Below, in pieces: positions 51,115 through 59,900 of a DNA stretch of 61,103 nucleotides. The DNA is from Nesterenkonia sp. PF2B19 (GTDB lineage: Bacteria > Actinomycetota > Actinomycetes > Actinomycetales > Micrococcaceae). Within the stretch, counting starts at the first letter, position 1. Each line of letters begins with the position of its first letter. The notes under the pieces are model-generated. The model was given only the letters and a program-made list of their open reading frames with translations. It was not told the origin of the DNA and searched no databases. Made by a program: the position numbers and the translations under genes. The stretch spans positions 1 to 61,103 of the forward strand of contig NZ_MDSS02000015.1 in assembly GCF_001758425.2 (NCBI RefSeq), given 5' to 3'.

Positions 51115-53085
51115 TCAGCGCCCCAGCACGGTCTGCAGGATACTGCCAGCTGCGGCGTCGGCGTCGGCCAGGGTACGCGCCCCTGAGCGCGGATCCCCAC
51201 CGGATTCGGCGGCGATGGCGGTGCCCCATTGCACGGAGCTCAGCTGCAGCCCCAGCACGTAGACGCCGTCCAGCGGGTGTCCGGCGGCGTCGATGAGGCG
51301 GTGGGGCGTCTCGGTGACGTCGAAGCCCTTGCCGGCCCGAGCGGTCCCGGAGACGTCGACCAGCTCCTTGGCACGGGCAAGACCGTCCTTCAGCAGCCCG
51401 GCCACCAGGGGCGAGCGGGACAGCTGCACCCGGTTCGCCGGCATCATCGCCTCGATCAGCCAGCGGGCGCGGAACGGCTCGGCGGCGACCCAAGGGGACT
51501 CGGCCGTGAAGGTCCGGCTCTCACGGTCGACGTCGTAGACGGGGTCCGGACCCAGGAAGTCGATCACACCGGCGCGGGTCAGGGCGGCGAGCTCCTCGAT
51601 GCGCTGCAGCGGCGGGCCACTGGCCAGGCCCTCCACCAGAGACTCGAACCAGCCCTCGATGTCACCGACCTGACTGGCCGTGGACACACGCCCGTCGCTG
51701 ATCAGCGCCTTGAGCTCCATCCGGGCCGCGTGCAGCGCCCCGATCGCCATCTTCACCGGGCTCGCCGCGCCGGCGGCAGAGGACGCCGCGTCATCCTCCA
51801 GGTAGGCGAGCATGTGGTCTCGGTGATGGTCGGCGGAGTCGAAGACGACGTCGTCGAAAGGTCTGCCCAGCGATCTGATGTCGAACCACAGCACATCCGG
51901 AGCGTGCTCGTGCAGCAGGTGCTGCCCCTGCACCGCCAGCACCTGTTCGCCGACTCCGGGGTCTTCCAGCAGCCGGTCGAACTCGTCCAGGAACGCCTCC
52001 GGCCGCGCCGGGAACAGCTCCGGGGACACGGCGGCCAGCGTCCGATAGTAGGTCCGCAGCACGTCCCGGTGGATGAGCGGCCACAGGTGCGCGGCGAAGT
52101 CCAGCACATCGTGCCGCCGTTCCGCCTCCTCGACGGCCTGCTCCGTGAAGTGGACCAGCCGGATGCCTGCCGGGACGAACCCGGCGGCGGTGGTCTTCGC
52201 CCGGTAGGGTGCGCCCCGGCGGGACCCGGCTATCAGGTGGGGCTCCTCCCCGCTGGGGTGGTACTCCAGACGGCGCCCCGGCGGGTTGTCCGGCAGATGG
52301 CGGAACCGGCCGCCGCGCCCGGCGGTGGCCTGGATCATCAGGTCGAAGAAGTTCAGGCCCATCCCCCGGACCAGCACGGCCTCCCCGGCCGGGATCGCGT
52401 CGACGTCGACATCGGTGGGGATGGCCGGCGGCGAATAGTGCAGGCCCAGGTCTACGGCGACGTCGGCGAGGTGCTGGGCGGAATCGGAGAGTCTCGCCGG
52501 CACATGCCCGAGCGCCAGTACGACGGCGTCCGCCGTCAGCTCGGTGCCGTCGTCGCAGCTGAGGCAGTAGCGCTGGTCGACGGCGTCGTCGCCACCGTGC
52601 TGGCTCCCGCCCACCTGGCGCAGCCCTATGACCTGGGAGCGCCGGGACTCCACGGTGACGCCGTCGCGGGCAGACAGCAGTCCCATGGTCCGTTCATGGA
52701 GGTCGGCGAGGTACTGCCCGTAATCGGCGCGGGTGGGATAGTCGGCGTCACCGGTCTCCCCGGAGCGTTCCCGGCGCCATTGGGCGAAGCTCTGGGAGAC
52801 CTCAGAGGGGGCGAGCCCCTGCTGGGTCTCCCCCGCCGGTGCCACGGTCGGGTAGCTGGCCGGGGTGTTCATCAGGTAGAGAGGCGACTGGTCCGGGTCC
52901 CAGACGCGACCCGGCCCGTGCGCAGCGGGGTCCAGGACCACGATGCGCAGTTCCGGTACGGGGTCGGGGATGTGGTCAAGGTGGGCCAGCAGGCGCTCCA
53001 GGAACGAGGTGCCGCGCGGGCCGGCCCCGACGACGGCGATGACGAGCTCCGTGGTGGCTGCCGCCTGTCCCTGGACCTCACTCAT
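51115..53085 (-). CDS. FAD/NAD(P)-binding protein (PF13454 family)
   Basis: The 656-residue product starts with a dinucleotide-binding motif VGAGPRGTSFLERLLAHL at about residues 19-36, the pattern of FAD-NAD(P)-binding proteins of PF13454. LYLMNTPASYPTVAP near 79 and ADAVVLALGHVPARLSD near 190 follow, and GMGLNFFDLMIQ near 240 gives a second glycine-rich loop. The C-terminal half is helical and ends with VYVLGLQLSSVQWGTAIAAE. Function is unknown; relatives are found singly in actinobacteria. It is convergent with the hpa operon and shares a bidirectional hairpin. Confidence 0.75.
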   Translation of the reverse strand: MSEVQGQAAATTELVIAVVGAGPRGTSFLERLLAHLDHIPDPVPELRIVVLDPAAHGPGRVWDPDQSPLYLMNTPASYPTVAPAGETQQGLAPSEVSQSFAQWRRERSGETGDADYPTRADYGQYLADLHERTMGLLSARDGVTVESRRSQVIGLRQVGGSQHGGDDAVDQRYCLSCDDGTELTADAVVLALGHVPARLSDSAQHLADVAVDLGLHYSPPAIPTDVDVDAIPAGEAVLVRGMGLNFFDLMIQATAGRGGRFRHLPDNPPGRRLEYHPSGEEPHLIAGSRRGAPYRAKTTAAGFVPAGIRLVHFTEQAVEEAERRHDVLDFAAHLWPLIHRDVLRTYYRTLAAVSPELFPARPEAFLDEFDRLLEDPGVGEQVLAVQGQHLLHEHAPDVLWFDIRSLGRPFDDVVFDSADHHRDHMLAYLEDDAASSAAGAASPVKMAIGALHAARMELKALISDGRVSTASQVGDIEGWFESLVEGLASGPPLQRIEELAALTRAGVIDFLGPDPVYDVDRESRTFTAESPWVAAEPFRARWLIEAMMPANRVQLSRSPLVAGLLKDGLARAKELVDVSGTARAGKGFDVTETPHRLIDAAGHPLDGVYVLGLQLSSVQWGTAIAAESGGDPRSGARTLADADAAAGSILQTVLGR

Positions 53086-53251
53086 CGGCGGCCGCCTCCT
53101 GTCTGCTGATGCCCACTGCTGCTCTGACCAGGGTACTGCGCCGCCCAGCCAGGAGCGTCATGCCGCTTTTGTGCTCCGGCAAGGATTGCCGCTACCCTGG
53201 TACAGCGCCTGGACGAGGCATGGGCGATCCCCGTGGGGTCTCAGGCGCACA

Positions 53252-53343
53252 GGAGGCGTGCCGGAGCGGCCGAACGGACTTCACTGCTAATGAAGGGTCC
53301 GGTTAAACCCGGACCGGGGGTTCAAATCCCCCCGCCTCCGCCA
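53252..53343 (+). tRNA. tRNA-Ser (anticodon GCU)
   Basis: The acceptor stem ggaggcg/cgcctcc pairs perfectly, followed by discriminator G and an encoded CCA (53341-53343). A long variable arm (ggtccggttaaacccggacc) and the T loop gttcaaatc are clear. The anticodon loop reads ct-GCT-aa, decoding AGC/AGU. A class II tRNA of normal length. Confidence 0.97.
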
Positions 53344-53450
53344 GATGTGAGATGCCCCGCTCGGACTGATCCGAGCGGGGTATCGTCGTCTGCACCGCGC
53401 GCGTCGTCCGCCGCTGGACGTTCCGACGACCGCGTTCAGAGAATCTTCGG

Positions 53451-53586
53451 CTCAGCTCAGGCTCGCGCTCAAGAACGGGTCGTAGCGTAGGGAACGCCTC
53501 ATGGAGGTGCGAGTGATTCGGACCCCCGGGCTGGCCTTCTGCAGCGTCCCCCCTCAGCGCTGGTCAGCCCGGGGGTCTTCTCTGCG
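53451..53586 (+). repeat. Copy 1 of a 136-bp duplicated stem-loop element
   Basis: 128 of 136 positions equal 54221-54356, with no indels. It contains a TAGCGT box (53473-53478), an ATG at 53501 opening MEVRVIRTPGLAFCSVPP, and a 13-bp stem (53521-53533 with 53565-53577). The stem can act as terminator for the convergent small gene at 53598. Not a known RNA family to me. Confidence 0.85.
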
Positions 53587-53597
53587 CACGGCCGCCT

Positions 53598-54100
53598 TCA
53601 GTCGTCTCGCCGTGACAGCAGCTCACGGACGCGACCTGTCACGGTGATCGCATAGCCGAAGGCCTTGAGGCTGTCTGCCGTAACCGGCAGTCCGATGTCG
53701 CGGACGAACATCGCCAGCTCGTCCCAGTCGTGTTCCTCGTCGGACACCGTCCCGTCGGCTCGCACCTCGGGGCCCGTGGTGACGCGTACTTCGTCGATCA
53801 CGTCCTCGAGGCTCAGCCCTGTCGCCGGGTCCTCCTCCGGCGCCCTTCCGTCGGTGTACCTGATGGACGAGAGCGTGAATCCGAGGTCCCGCAGCATCAC
53901 GCGTCGCCCATCATCCACGTCCACGAACTCAGCGACGTAGAAGCGGATCGCAGGATCGCAGGATCTCCCACACGCGGCACCCGCTCCAGATCGCACACCG
54001 CCCCGAGGCCCACGACGACCTCATCGCCGGACAGGGCCGGCCGATCCATGAGAGGCCTCGTCGGGCGCCCGAGGCCGTCAGGCAGGGGTGCGAAGTGCAT
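53598..54100 (-). pseudogene. Hypothetical protein gene broken by an 8-bp tandem duplication
   Basis: The reading frame from ATG 54100 (MHFAPLPDGLGRPTRPLMDRP) runs to the GDPAI segment and then leaves frame. The rest (FYVAEFVDVDDGRRVMLRDLGFTLSS through VRELLSRRDD) follows in another frame to 53598. Removing one of two adjacent gcaggatc copies at 53950-53965 restores about 163 residues. No family is recognised; the acidic, domain-like composition (DWDELAMFVRDIGLP) is ordinary for a cytosolic protein. The gene lies between the two 136-bp repeats. A gagagg site lies about 11 bases before the start. Confidence 0.6.
53950..53965. repeat. 8-bp tandem duplication inside the small gene
   Basis: Two adjacent copies of gcaggatc, with a partial third (gcggatc) at 53943-53949. 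Loss of one copy would restore the frame, typical of replication slippage. Confidence 0.85.
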
Positions 54101-54220
54101 GCGGTGGGGACCTCTCCGTGGGTTGAGTCGACCAGTGTGAGCCAGTCTTCCAGAACCCTCGGTCCCGGGACGGCACATGCTCACCGCCGGGACGAGGTCC
54201 GACGTCCAGATGATCCCCAG

Positions 54221-54356
54221 CTCAGCTCAGGCTCGTACTCAAGAACGGGCCGTAGCGTAGGGATCACCTCATGGAGGTGCGAGTGATTCGGACCCCCGGG
54301 TTGGCCTTCTGCAGCGTCCCCCCTCAGCGCTGGTCAGCCCGGGGGTCCTCTCTGTG
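54221..54356 (+). repeat. Copy 2 of the 136-bp duplicated stem-loop element
   Basis: The offset from copy 1 is exactly 770 bases. The C-to-T change in the left stem arm (54301) turns a C-G pair into a U-G wobble, so the stem (54291-54303 with 54335-54347) is kept. The open frame starting at 54271 encodes the same first 27 residues as copy 1. rlmH begins 64 bases downstream. 54101-54220 holds nothing else recognisable. Confidence 0.85.
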
Positions 54357-54419
54357 CGGGATCCCCTCATCCGTCGTCTTCTGGACGCCCCTCCAGCGCC
54401 CCGCATAGGCTCATGGCTC

Positions 54420-54878
54420 ATGAGCATCAGCGTGGTCGCCATCGGCAAGAAGCATGAGAAGTGGGCTGTGGACGGCATCGAGCGGTACACCCAGCGCCTG
54501 CGCAAGCCCTATGACCTCAGCTGGAAGCTGCTTCCCCACTCCTCCCGCGACGGCGAGGCCGCCCGCGCCGAGGAGTCCGGGCGCATCCTGGGCACCATCA
54601 AGCCGCAGGACCACGTGGTGCTGCTGGACGAACGCGGCAAGAACATCGACTCGCCCGCCCTGGCGAAGCATCTGCAGAGCCAGTTCGACCTGGGTCACCC
54701 GGTGGTCCTGGTGATCGGTGGCGCCTACGGGGTCGACCATGAGCTGCATGCGCGCGCGGATTTCGTCTGGTCGCTCTCCAAGCTGGTCTTCCCACACCAG
54801 CTGGTTCGGATGGTCCTCGCCGAGCAGGTCTATCGGGCCCAGGAGATCTCCGGAGGAAGGCCGTACCACCATGTCTGA
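54420..54878 (+). CDS. rlmH: 23S rRNA (pseudouridine1915-N3)-methyltransferase RlmH
   Basis: RlmH is a SPOUT methyltransferase acting on helix 69 of 23S rRNA. The 152-residue product (family about 155) has LDERGKNIDSPALA near 74, the SAM-knot VLVIGGAYGVD near 99, and the C-terminal SLSKLVFPHQLVRMVLAEQ and YRAQEISGGRPYHH segments. ATG 54420 begins the conserved MSISVVAIGKKHEKW. It overlaps the next gene by eight bases. Housekeeping gene, intact. Confidence 0.96.
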   Translation: MSISVVAIGKKHEKWAVDGIERYTQRLRKPYDLSWKLLPHSSRDGEAARAEESGRILGTIKPQDHVVLLDERGKNIDSPALAKHLQSQFDLGHPVVLVIGGAYGVDHELHARADFVWSLSKLVFPHQLVRMVLAEQVYRAQEISGGRPYHHV

Positions 54879-55632
54879 ACCCACTCCGTCTGAACCCACC
54901 CCGCCTGAGCACAACCCAGAGCGGCCCTCCGATGCCAGCCCGGACTACGACGTCGCCCGCGGGCCCGACGGTGAGTCCCTGCTTCCCCCGGTGGTGGGGA
55001 TCCTCGGCGCGGGCCGGGCGGGCACCGCCTTCGCCCGGGCGCTGCTCGCCGCAGGCTTCGGGGTGGACATCTGTTCCACGCGGCCGCCGAAGGCGCTGCG
55101 CCACCACCTGAAGATCTACGCACCCGGGGCCACCGCCGTCGATGCTGAGGAGGTGCCCGCGCGTACCCGGCAGCATCCGCGCGGCATCGTCATCCTCGCG
55201 GTGCCGCAGGAGGAGCTCGATGAGCTTGACCCCGCGCTGGTGGACGGCTGCGTGCTGATCGATGCGACCAACACGTGGCAGGACGAGCTGCTGCCGCCCT
55301 GGCTGCAGGCCGCCGTGGACGAGCAGCTGCCCACTTCTCTGGCCATCGCCGGACGTTTCTCCGGCGCGCGGGTGGTCAAGGCGCTCAACCACGTCGCCCA
55401 CACCGAATTCGACGACGCCGCCGCTCGCGACATGCCCCTCGACCAGCGTCGCGCCCTGGGTGTGGCCGGAGACGACGACGCCGCCCGGGGCTTGGTCATG
55501 GCGCTCATCTCCGCCATGGGCTTCGACCCGGTGTCCCTCGGACCGCTGGCCGCCGGACGGGTGCTGGAGCCGGAGGGCCCGGTGTTCAACCGGCCCGTGC
55601 GCCGAGCGGACCTGCTGCCCTACGCCCGATGA
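54871..55632 (+). CDS. NADPH-dependent F420 reductase-like / NAD(P)-binding protein
   Basis: The 253-residue product has a 40-residue Ser/Pro/Glu-rich start (two copies of Ser-Glu-Pro-Thr-Pro). A Rossmann fold of the F420_oxidored type follows, with VGILGAGRAGTAFARALLAAG near 42-62. IVILAVPQEELDELD near 108 and VVKALNHVAH near 172 are also typical of this group. It probably reduces a cofactor or small substrate with NADPH. It is translationally coupled to rlmH. Product family moderately sure; substrate not known. Confidence 0.75.
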   Translation: MSEPTPSEPTPPEHNPERPSDASPDYDVARGPDGESLLPPVVGILGAGRAGTAFARALLAAGFGVDICSTRPPKALRHHLKIYAPGATAVDAEEVPARTRQHPRGIVILAVPQEELDELDPALVDGCVLIDATNTWQDELLPPWLQAAVDEQLPTSLAIAGRFSGARVVKALNHVAHTEFDDAAARDMPLDQRRALGVAGDDDAARGLVMALISAMGFDPVSLGPLAAGRVLEPEGPVFNRPVRRADLLPYAR

Positions 55633-55710
55633 GATGCTGCGGGGCGAGGGTGCGACCGCCGCTGGAGTCGCGCCCAGATCCCACGGAGGCCGGTGCGCCG
55701 GCGCCCGCCG

Positions 55711-56124
55711 TCACCTCGACACAGCCTCGATGCGGCCCAGGGCCTCCCGCAGCGCCTCTCTGGCACCGGGGGCGTCGAGGGCATGGCAGCTGACCTCGGT
55801 ACGATCCTCCTGTCCCACCACCTGGACCACGATGGTTGAGGAACCAGCGACTCCCGCTGCGAGTACGGCGAGGAACAGCCGGTCTTCCATCGCCGTGGCG
55901 ACTCCGGGCTGGTCTGATGGCAGGACATCGTCGACGAGCTCAGTCAGTGCCTCCTGACGCTGAACGCTCCACTGCACGGGGAACACCACGTTCAAACCCA
56001 CCACAGGAGTCAGGCGTGAACGGAGGGCCGCAGCATTGCCCAGCAGGCTGTCGGCCAGCGCCTGGCGGAGGACATCAGTCGGCAAGGCAGGAGAGGGGGC
56101 GTCCTGGATCACGTCACCAGTCAT
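55711..56124 (-). CDS. Hypothetical protein
   Basis: This 137-residue product has no recognised family. Residues 15-50 are helical and amphipathic (LRQALADSLLGNAAALRSRL). The middle (LFLAVLAAGVAGSSTIVVQVVG) is hydrophobic enough for one strand-helix core but not a clear membrane span. ATG 56124 gives MTGDVIQDAPSP; the longer frame to 56268 is Arg-rich and overlaps the VOC gene promoter. Isolated, convergent with the preceding gene. Confidence 0.5.
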   Translation of the reverse strand: MTGDVIQDAPSPALPTDVLRQALADSLLGNAAALRSRLTPVVGLNVVFPVQWSVQRQEALTELVDDVLPSDQPGVATAMEDRLFLAVLAAGVAGSSTIVVQVVGQEDRTEVSCHALDAPGAREALREALGRIEAVSR

Positions 56125-56250
56125 GGATCGATCCTGCTCCAGGAATCTCCAGGCAGCAACCCCTGGGTGACGACGGCGGAGCGTCGCCGAACTCCCGACC
56201 GGCCTGCAGCTCTCCGCTCCGGCCGCTGCCCCGCAGTAGCATCGGCCTCC

Positions 56251-56856
56251 ATGAGCACCATCTCCCATATCCTCATCGAAGCCGCCGACCCCGCGCCCTC
56301 AGAGCGCCTCTGGGAGGCCCTCGGCATCAGCGACCGAGTCCAGGTTCGGGCCTCTGAGGCGGAGCCCGACGGCTTCCGGGGATTCACCGTCTCCCTGGTG
56401 GTCCCCGGCCCTTCCGACGTCGACGCCCTGATGGACACCGCCCAGGCCGCCGGCGCCACGGTCACGGATCCGGCGTCGAGATCCCTGTGGGGGTATGGCG
56501 GTGCGGTCCGCAGCGCCGACGGCACCTCGGTCACATTCGCCTCCTCGTCCAAGAAGGACTCCGGCGCTGCCACCGGTGTGCTGGAGCGGCTGATCCTGCA
56601 GCTCGGCGTCGACGATGTGGCCGCTACCCGGACGTTCTACACCGCACAGGGGCTGAGCGTGGGGACCAGCTACGGCAAGCGGTACGTGGAGTTCGAGACC
56701 GGATCCGTGACCCTCACCGCGGTGAGGAGGAAGACGGTGGCCAAGGTGGCCGGCGTGGATCCGACCAGCTCGGGCGCCCACCGGATGGCGATCGTCGGCG
56801 GCATCGGCCCGCTCACGGACCCGGACGGCTTCGTCTGGGAATCGCTCGAGGCCTGA
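56251..56856 (+). CDS. VOC (glyoxalase/bleomycin-resistance) family protein
   Basis: The 201-residue product has two tandem VOC modules, each beta-alpha-beta-beta-beta (residues about 1-95 and 110-200). The second shows LILQLGVDDVAATRTFYTAQGL and ends GPLTDPDGFVWESLEA. Metal ligands are not clearly set, so a lyase, dioxygenase or binding role cannot be chosen. ATG 56251 starts MSTISHILIEAADP, the usual first strand. Monocistronic. Confidence 0.8.
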   Translation: MSTISHILIEAADPAPSERLWEALGISDRVQVRASEAEPDGFRGFTVSLVVPGPSDVDALMDTAQAAGATVTDPASRSLWGYGGAVRSADGTSVTFASSSKKDSGAATGVLERLILQLGVDDVAATRTFYTAQGLSVGTSYGKRYVEFETGSVTLTAVRRKTVAKVAGVDPTSSGAHRMAIVGGIGPLTDPDGFVWESLEA

Positions 56857-56929
56857 GCCCTCCCCGTCCCGGGGTAGGGGACCAGCAGGCCGCGCGGACG
56901 CGTCAGCTCTCCTCGATACAGTGACGTCC

Positions 56930-59900
56930 ATGGATGCCTCACCCGATCTGAGGGAAGCGCTCGCGCCCTTCACCGCGCCCACCCGGGAGTGGTTCACCGC
57001 CTCCTTCGGAGCGCCGACCGCCGCGCAGGCCGGCGCTTGGGACGCGGTCTCCCAAGGTCGCCATGCCCTGGTGGTCGCGCCCACAGGTTCCGGAAAGACC
57101 CTCTCCGCGTTCCTCTGGTCGGTGGACAGGCTCTTCGCAGAGCCTGCCGAGGGCACCACGGTGCTCTACATCTCCCCGTTGAAGGCCCTCGGGGTGGACA
57201 TCGAACGGAATCTGCGCAGCCCGCTGGTGGGCATCGCGCACACGGCGCGCCGCCTGGGCGAAGAGCCCGCCGAGATCACCGTAGGGGTGCGAACCGGAGA
57301 CTCCACCTCCAAACAGCGCCGAGATCTGGTGCGCCGCCCTCCGAACATCCTGATCACCACCCCTGAGTCGCTGTACCTGATGCTGACCTCTCAGGCGCGA
57401 CAGACGCTGACGGGGATCTCCACGGTCATCGTGGACGAGGTGCATGCCCTGGCCGGTACCAAGCGGGGAGCCCACCTGGCGGTGTCCCTGGAGCGGCTCG
57501 ACGACCTGCTGGACTCCCCCGCCCAACGCATCGGCCTCTCCGCCACGGTGGAGCCCCGCGAGGAGGTCGCACGCTTCCTGGGAGGCCGGCAGCCGGTGGA
57601 GATCGTCGCGCCGCCGGCGGAGAAGCAGTGGGACATCACCGTGTCGGTTCCGGTGGAGGATCTGGCCAATCCGCACGGCCCGCTCCCCGGTCAGGACTCC
57701 GACGGCGCGGACTGGGCCGGGCTCGCTGAGCTCCCCGACGGCAGGCTCACCGACGGCGGGGGCACCCAGCCGCTGCAGCCCTCCGTCTGGCCGCATGTGG
57801 AACACAGGATCGTGGACCTGGTCGCCTCGCGCCGCTCCACAATCGTTTTCGTGAACTCCCGACGGCTGGCCGAGAAGCTCACCGGCCGGCTCAACGAGAT
57901 CTGGCACGAACGGCAGCAGCCACACGACGCGGCGAGCGATGGCGGCGGTGGGGGCGGTGAAGTCGCCGGCGGCGCTGAGGGCGACGACGCGCCGCCTCCG
58001 GATCTGGCCCGTTCCCACCACGGCTCGGTCTCCAAGGAGCAGCGCAAGATCGTGGAGGAAGACCTCAAGGCCGGTCGGCTGCGCTGTGTGGTGGCCACAT
58101 CCTCCCTGGAGTTGGGCATCGACATGGGCGCGGTGGACCTGGTCATCCAGGTGGAGGCCCCGCACGCCGTCTCCTCGGGACTGCAGCGCATCGGCCGCGC
58201 CGGTCACCAGGTGGGTGAGGTCTCGATGGGCTGGTTCTTCCCCAAGCACCGCGGGGATCTGGTGTCCACCGCCGTCGTCGTGGAGCGCATGCTGGCCGGG
58301 CAGATCGAGGCGCTGCACATCCCCCGCAATCCGCTGGACGTCCTGGCTCAGCAGACGGTGGCCGCCGTCGCACTGGACTCGCTGGACGTGGAGCACTGGT
58401 TCGAGACGCTGCGGCGCAGCGCACCGTTCTCCTCCCTGCCGCGCTCCGCCTATGAGGCCACGTTGGACCTGCTGGCCGGGAAGTACCCCTCCGACCGGTT
58501 CGCGGAGCTGCGGCCGCGCATCGTCTGGGACCGCGACGCCGGCACCCTGACAGGCCGCCCCGGCGCCCAGCGGCTCGCAGTGACCTCCGGCGGCACCATC
58601 CCGGACCGGGGCCTGTTCGGCGTGTATCTCGCCGGCGGCGAGGAGTCCGGCTCCGCGCGGACCGGAGGCCGTCGGGTCGGAGAGCTGGACGAGGAGATGG
58701 TCTATGAGTCCCGGGTGGGCGACGTCTTCGCCCTGGGGGCCACCAGCTGGAGGATCGAGGAGATCACCTTCGACCGAGTGCTGGTCACCCCAGCCTTCGG
58801 GCAGCCGGCCTCCCTGCCGTTCTGGCGCGGCGACGGGCTGGGACGTCCCGCGGAGCTGGGTGAGGCGCTGGGGCGGTTCCACCGGGAGGTCCACACCGAG
58901 GACGACGACGCCGTCGGCGCCCGCCTGCGCGCACTGGGCATGGATCTCTGGGCCCGGGAGAACCTGATCCGGTACCTGGCCGAGCAGCAGGAGGCCACCG
59001 GCACCCTGCCCTCGGACACCGCCCTGGTGGTGGAGCAGACCCGCGATGAGCTGGGCGATTGGCGGATCATCCTCCACTCTCCCTATGGCATGCAGGTCCA
59101 TGCGCCATGGGCGCTGGCGGTGGGCGAACGCCTGCACGAGCGCTACGGGCTGGACGGCTCGGCGCTGGCCTCCGACGACGGCATCGTGCTGCGGGTGCCG
59201 ATGATGGACGACGATCCCCCAGGGGCGGAGCTGTTCCGGTTCGAGCCTGAGGAGCTGGAGGAGGTCGTGACCGCTCAGGTCAGCTCCTCGGCGCTGTTCG
59301 CCGGACGTTTCCGGGAGGCCGCTGCGCGCGCGCTGCTGCTGCCGCGGCAGAACCCGGGCCAGCGCACCCCGTTGTGGCAGCAGCGCCAGCGGTCCTCCCA
59401 ACTGTTGGAGGTCGCCTCCGGGCACCCGGACTTCCCGATGATCATGGAGGCCATGCGGGAGGTCCTGCAGGACTCTACGACATGCCCGCACTGCTGGAGG
59501 TGATGGGCCGGATCGGCCGACGGCGCATCCGGATGGTGGAGGCCACCACCCAGCGGCCTTCGCCGTTCGCCCAGTCGATCCTCTTCGGCTACATCGCCCA
59601 GTACCTCTATGAGGGTGATTCCCCGCTGGCGGAACGGCGGGCGGCCGCCCTGTCGGTGGACCCGGAGCTGCTCGGCGAGCTGCTGGGCCGGGTGGAGCTG
59701 CGGGACTTCCTGGACGCCGGCATCATCGCCGACGCGGTGGCCCACGCGCAGCGTCTGGCACCGTCACGGCGACTGCGCGGCAAGGAGGGGGCCGCGGATC
59801 TGCTGCGCCTGTTGGGACCGCTGAGCGCCGAGGAGCTGGCGGCGCGCCTGCGCGGGTCCGAGGCCGAGGCGCCGGCAGTGGATGACGAAGGACTCGCGGA

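Noticed and set aside
53501-53647. MEVRVIRTPGLAF... frame as an ordinary protein gene
   Set aside because: It has no ribosome site and the C-terminal part is not shared with copy 2. Kept only as part of the duplicated element, possibly a leader peptide.
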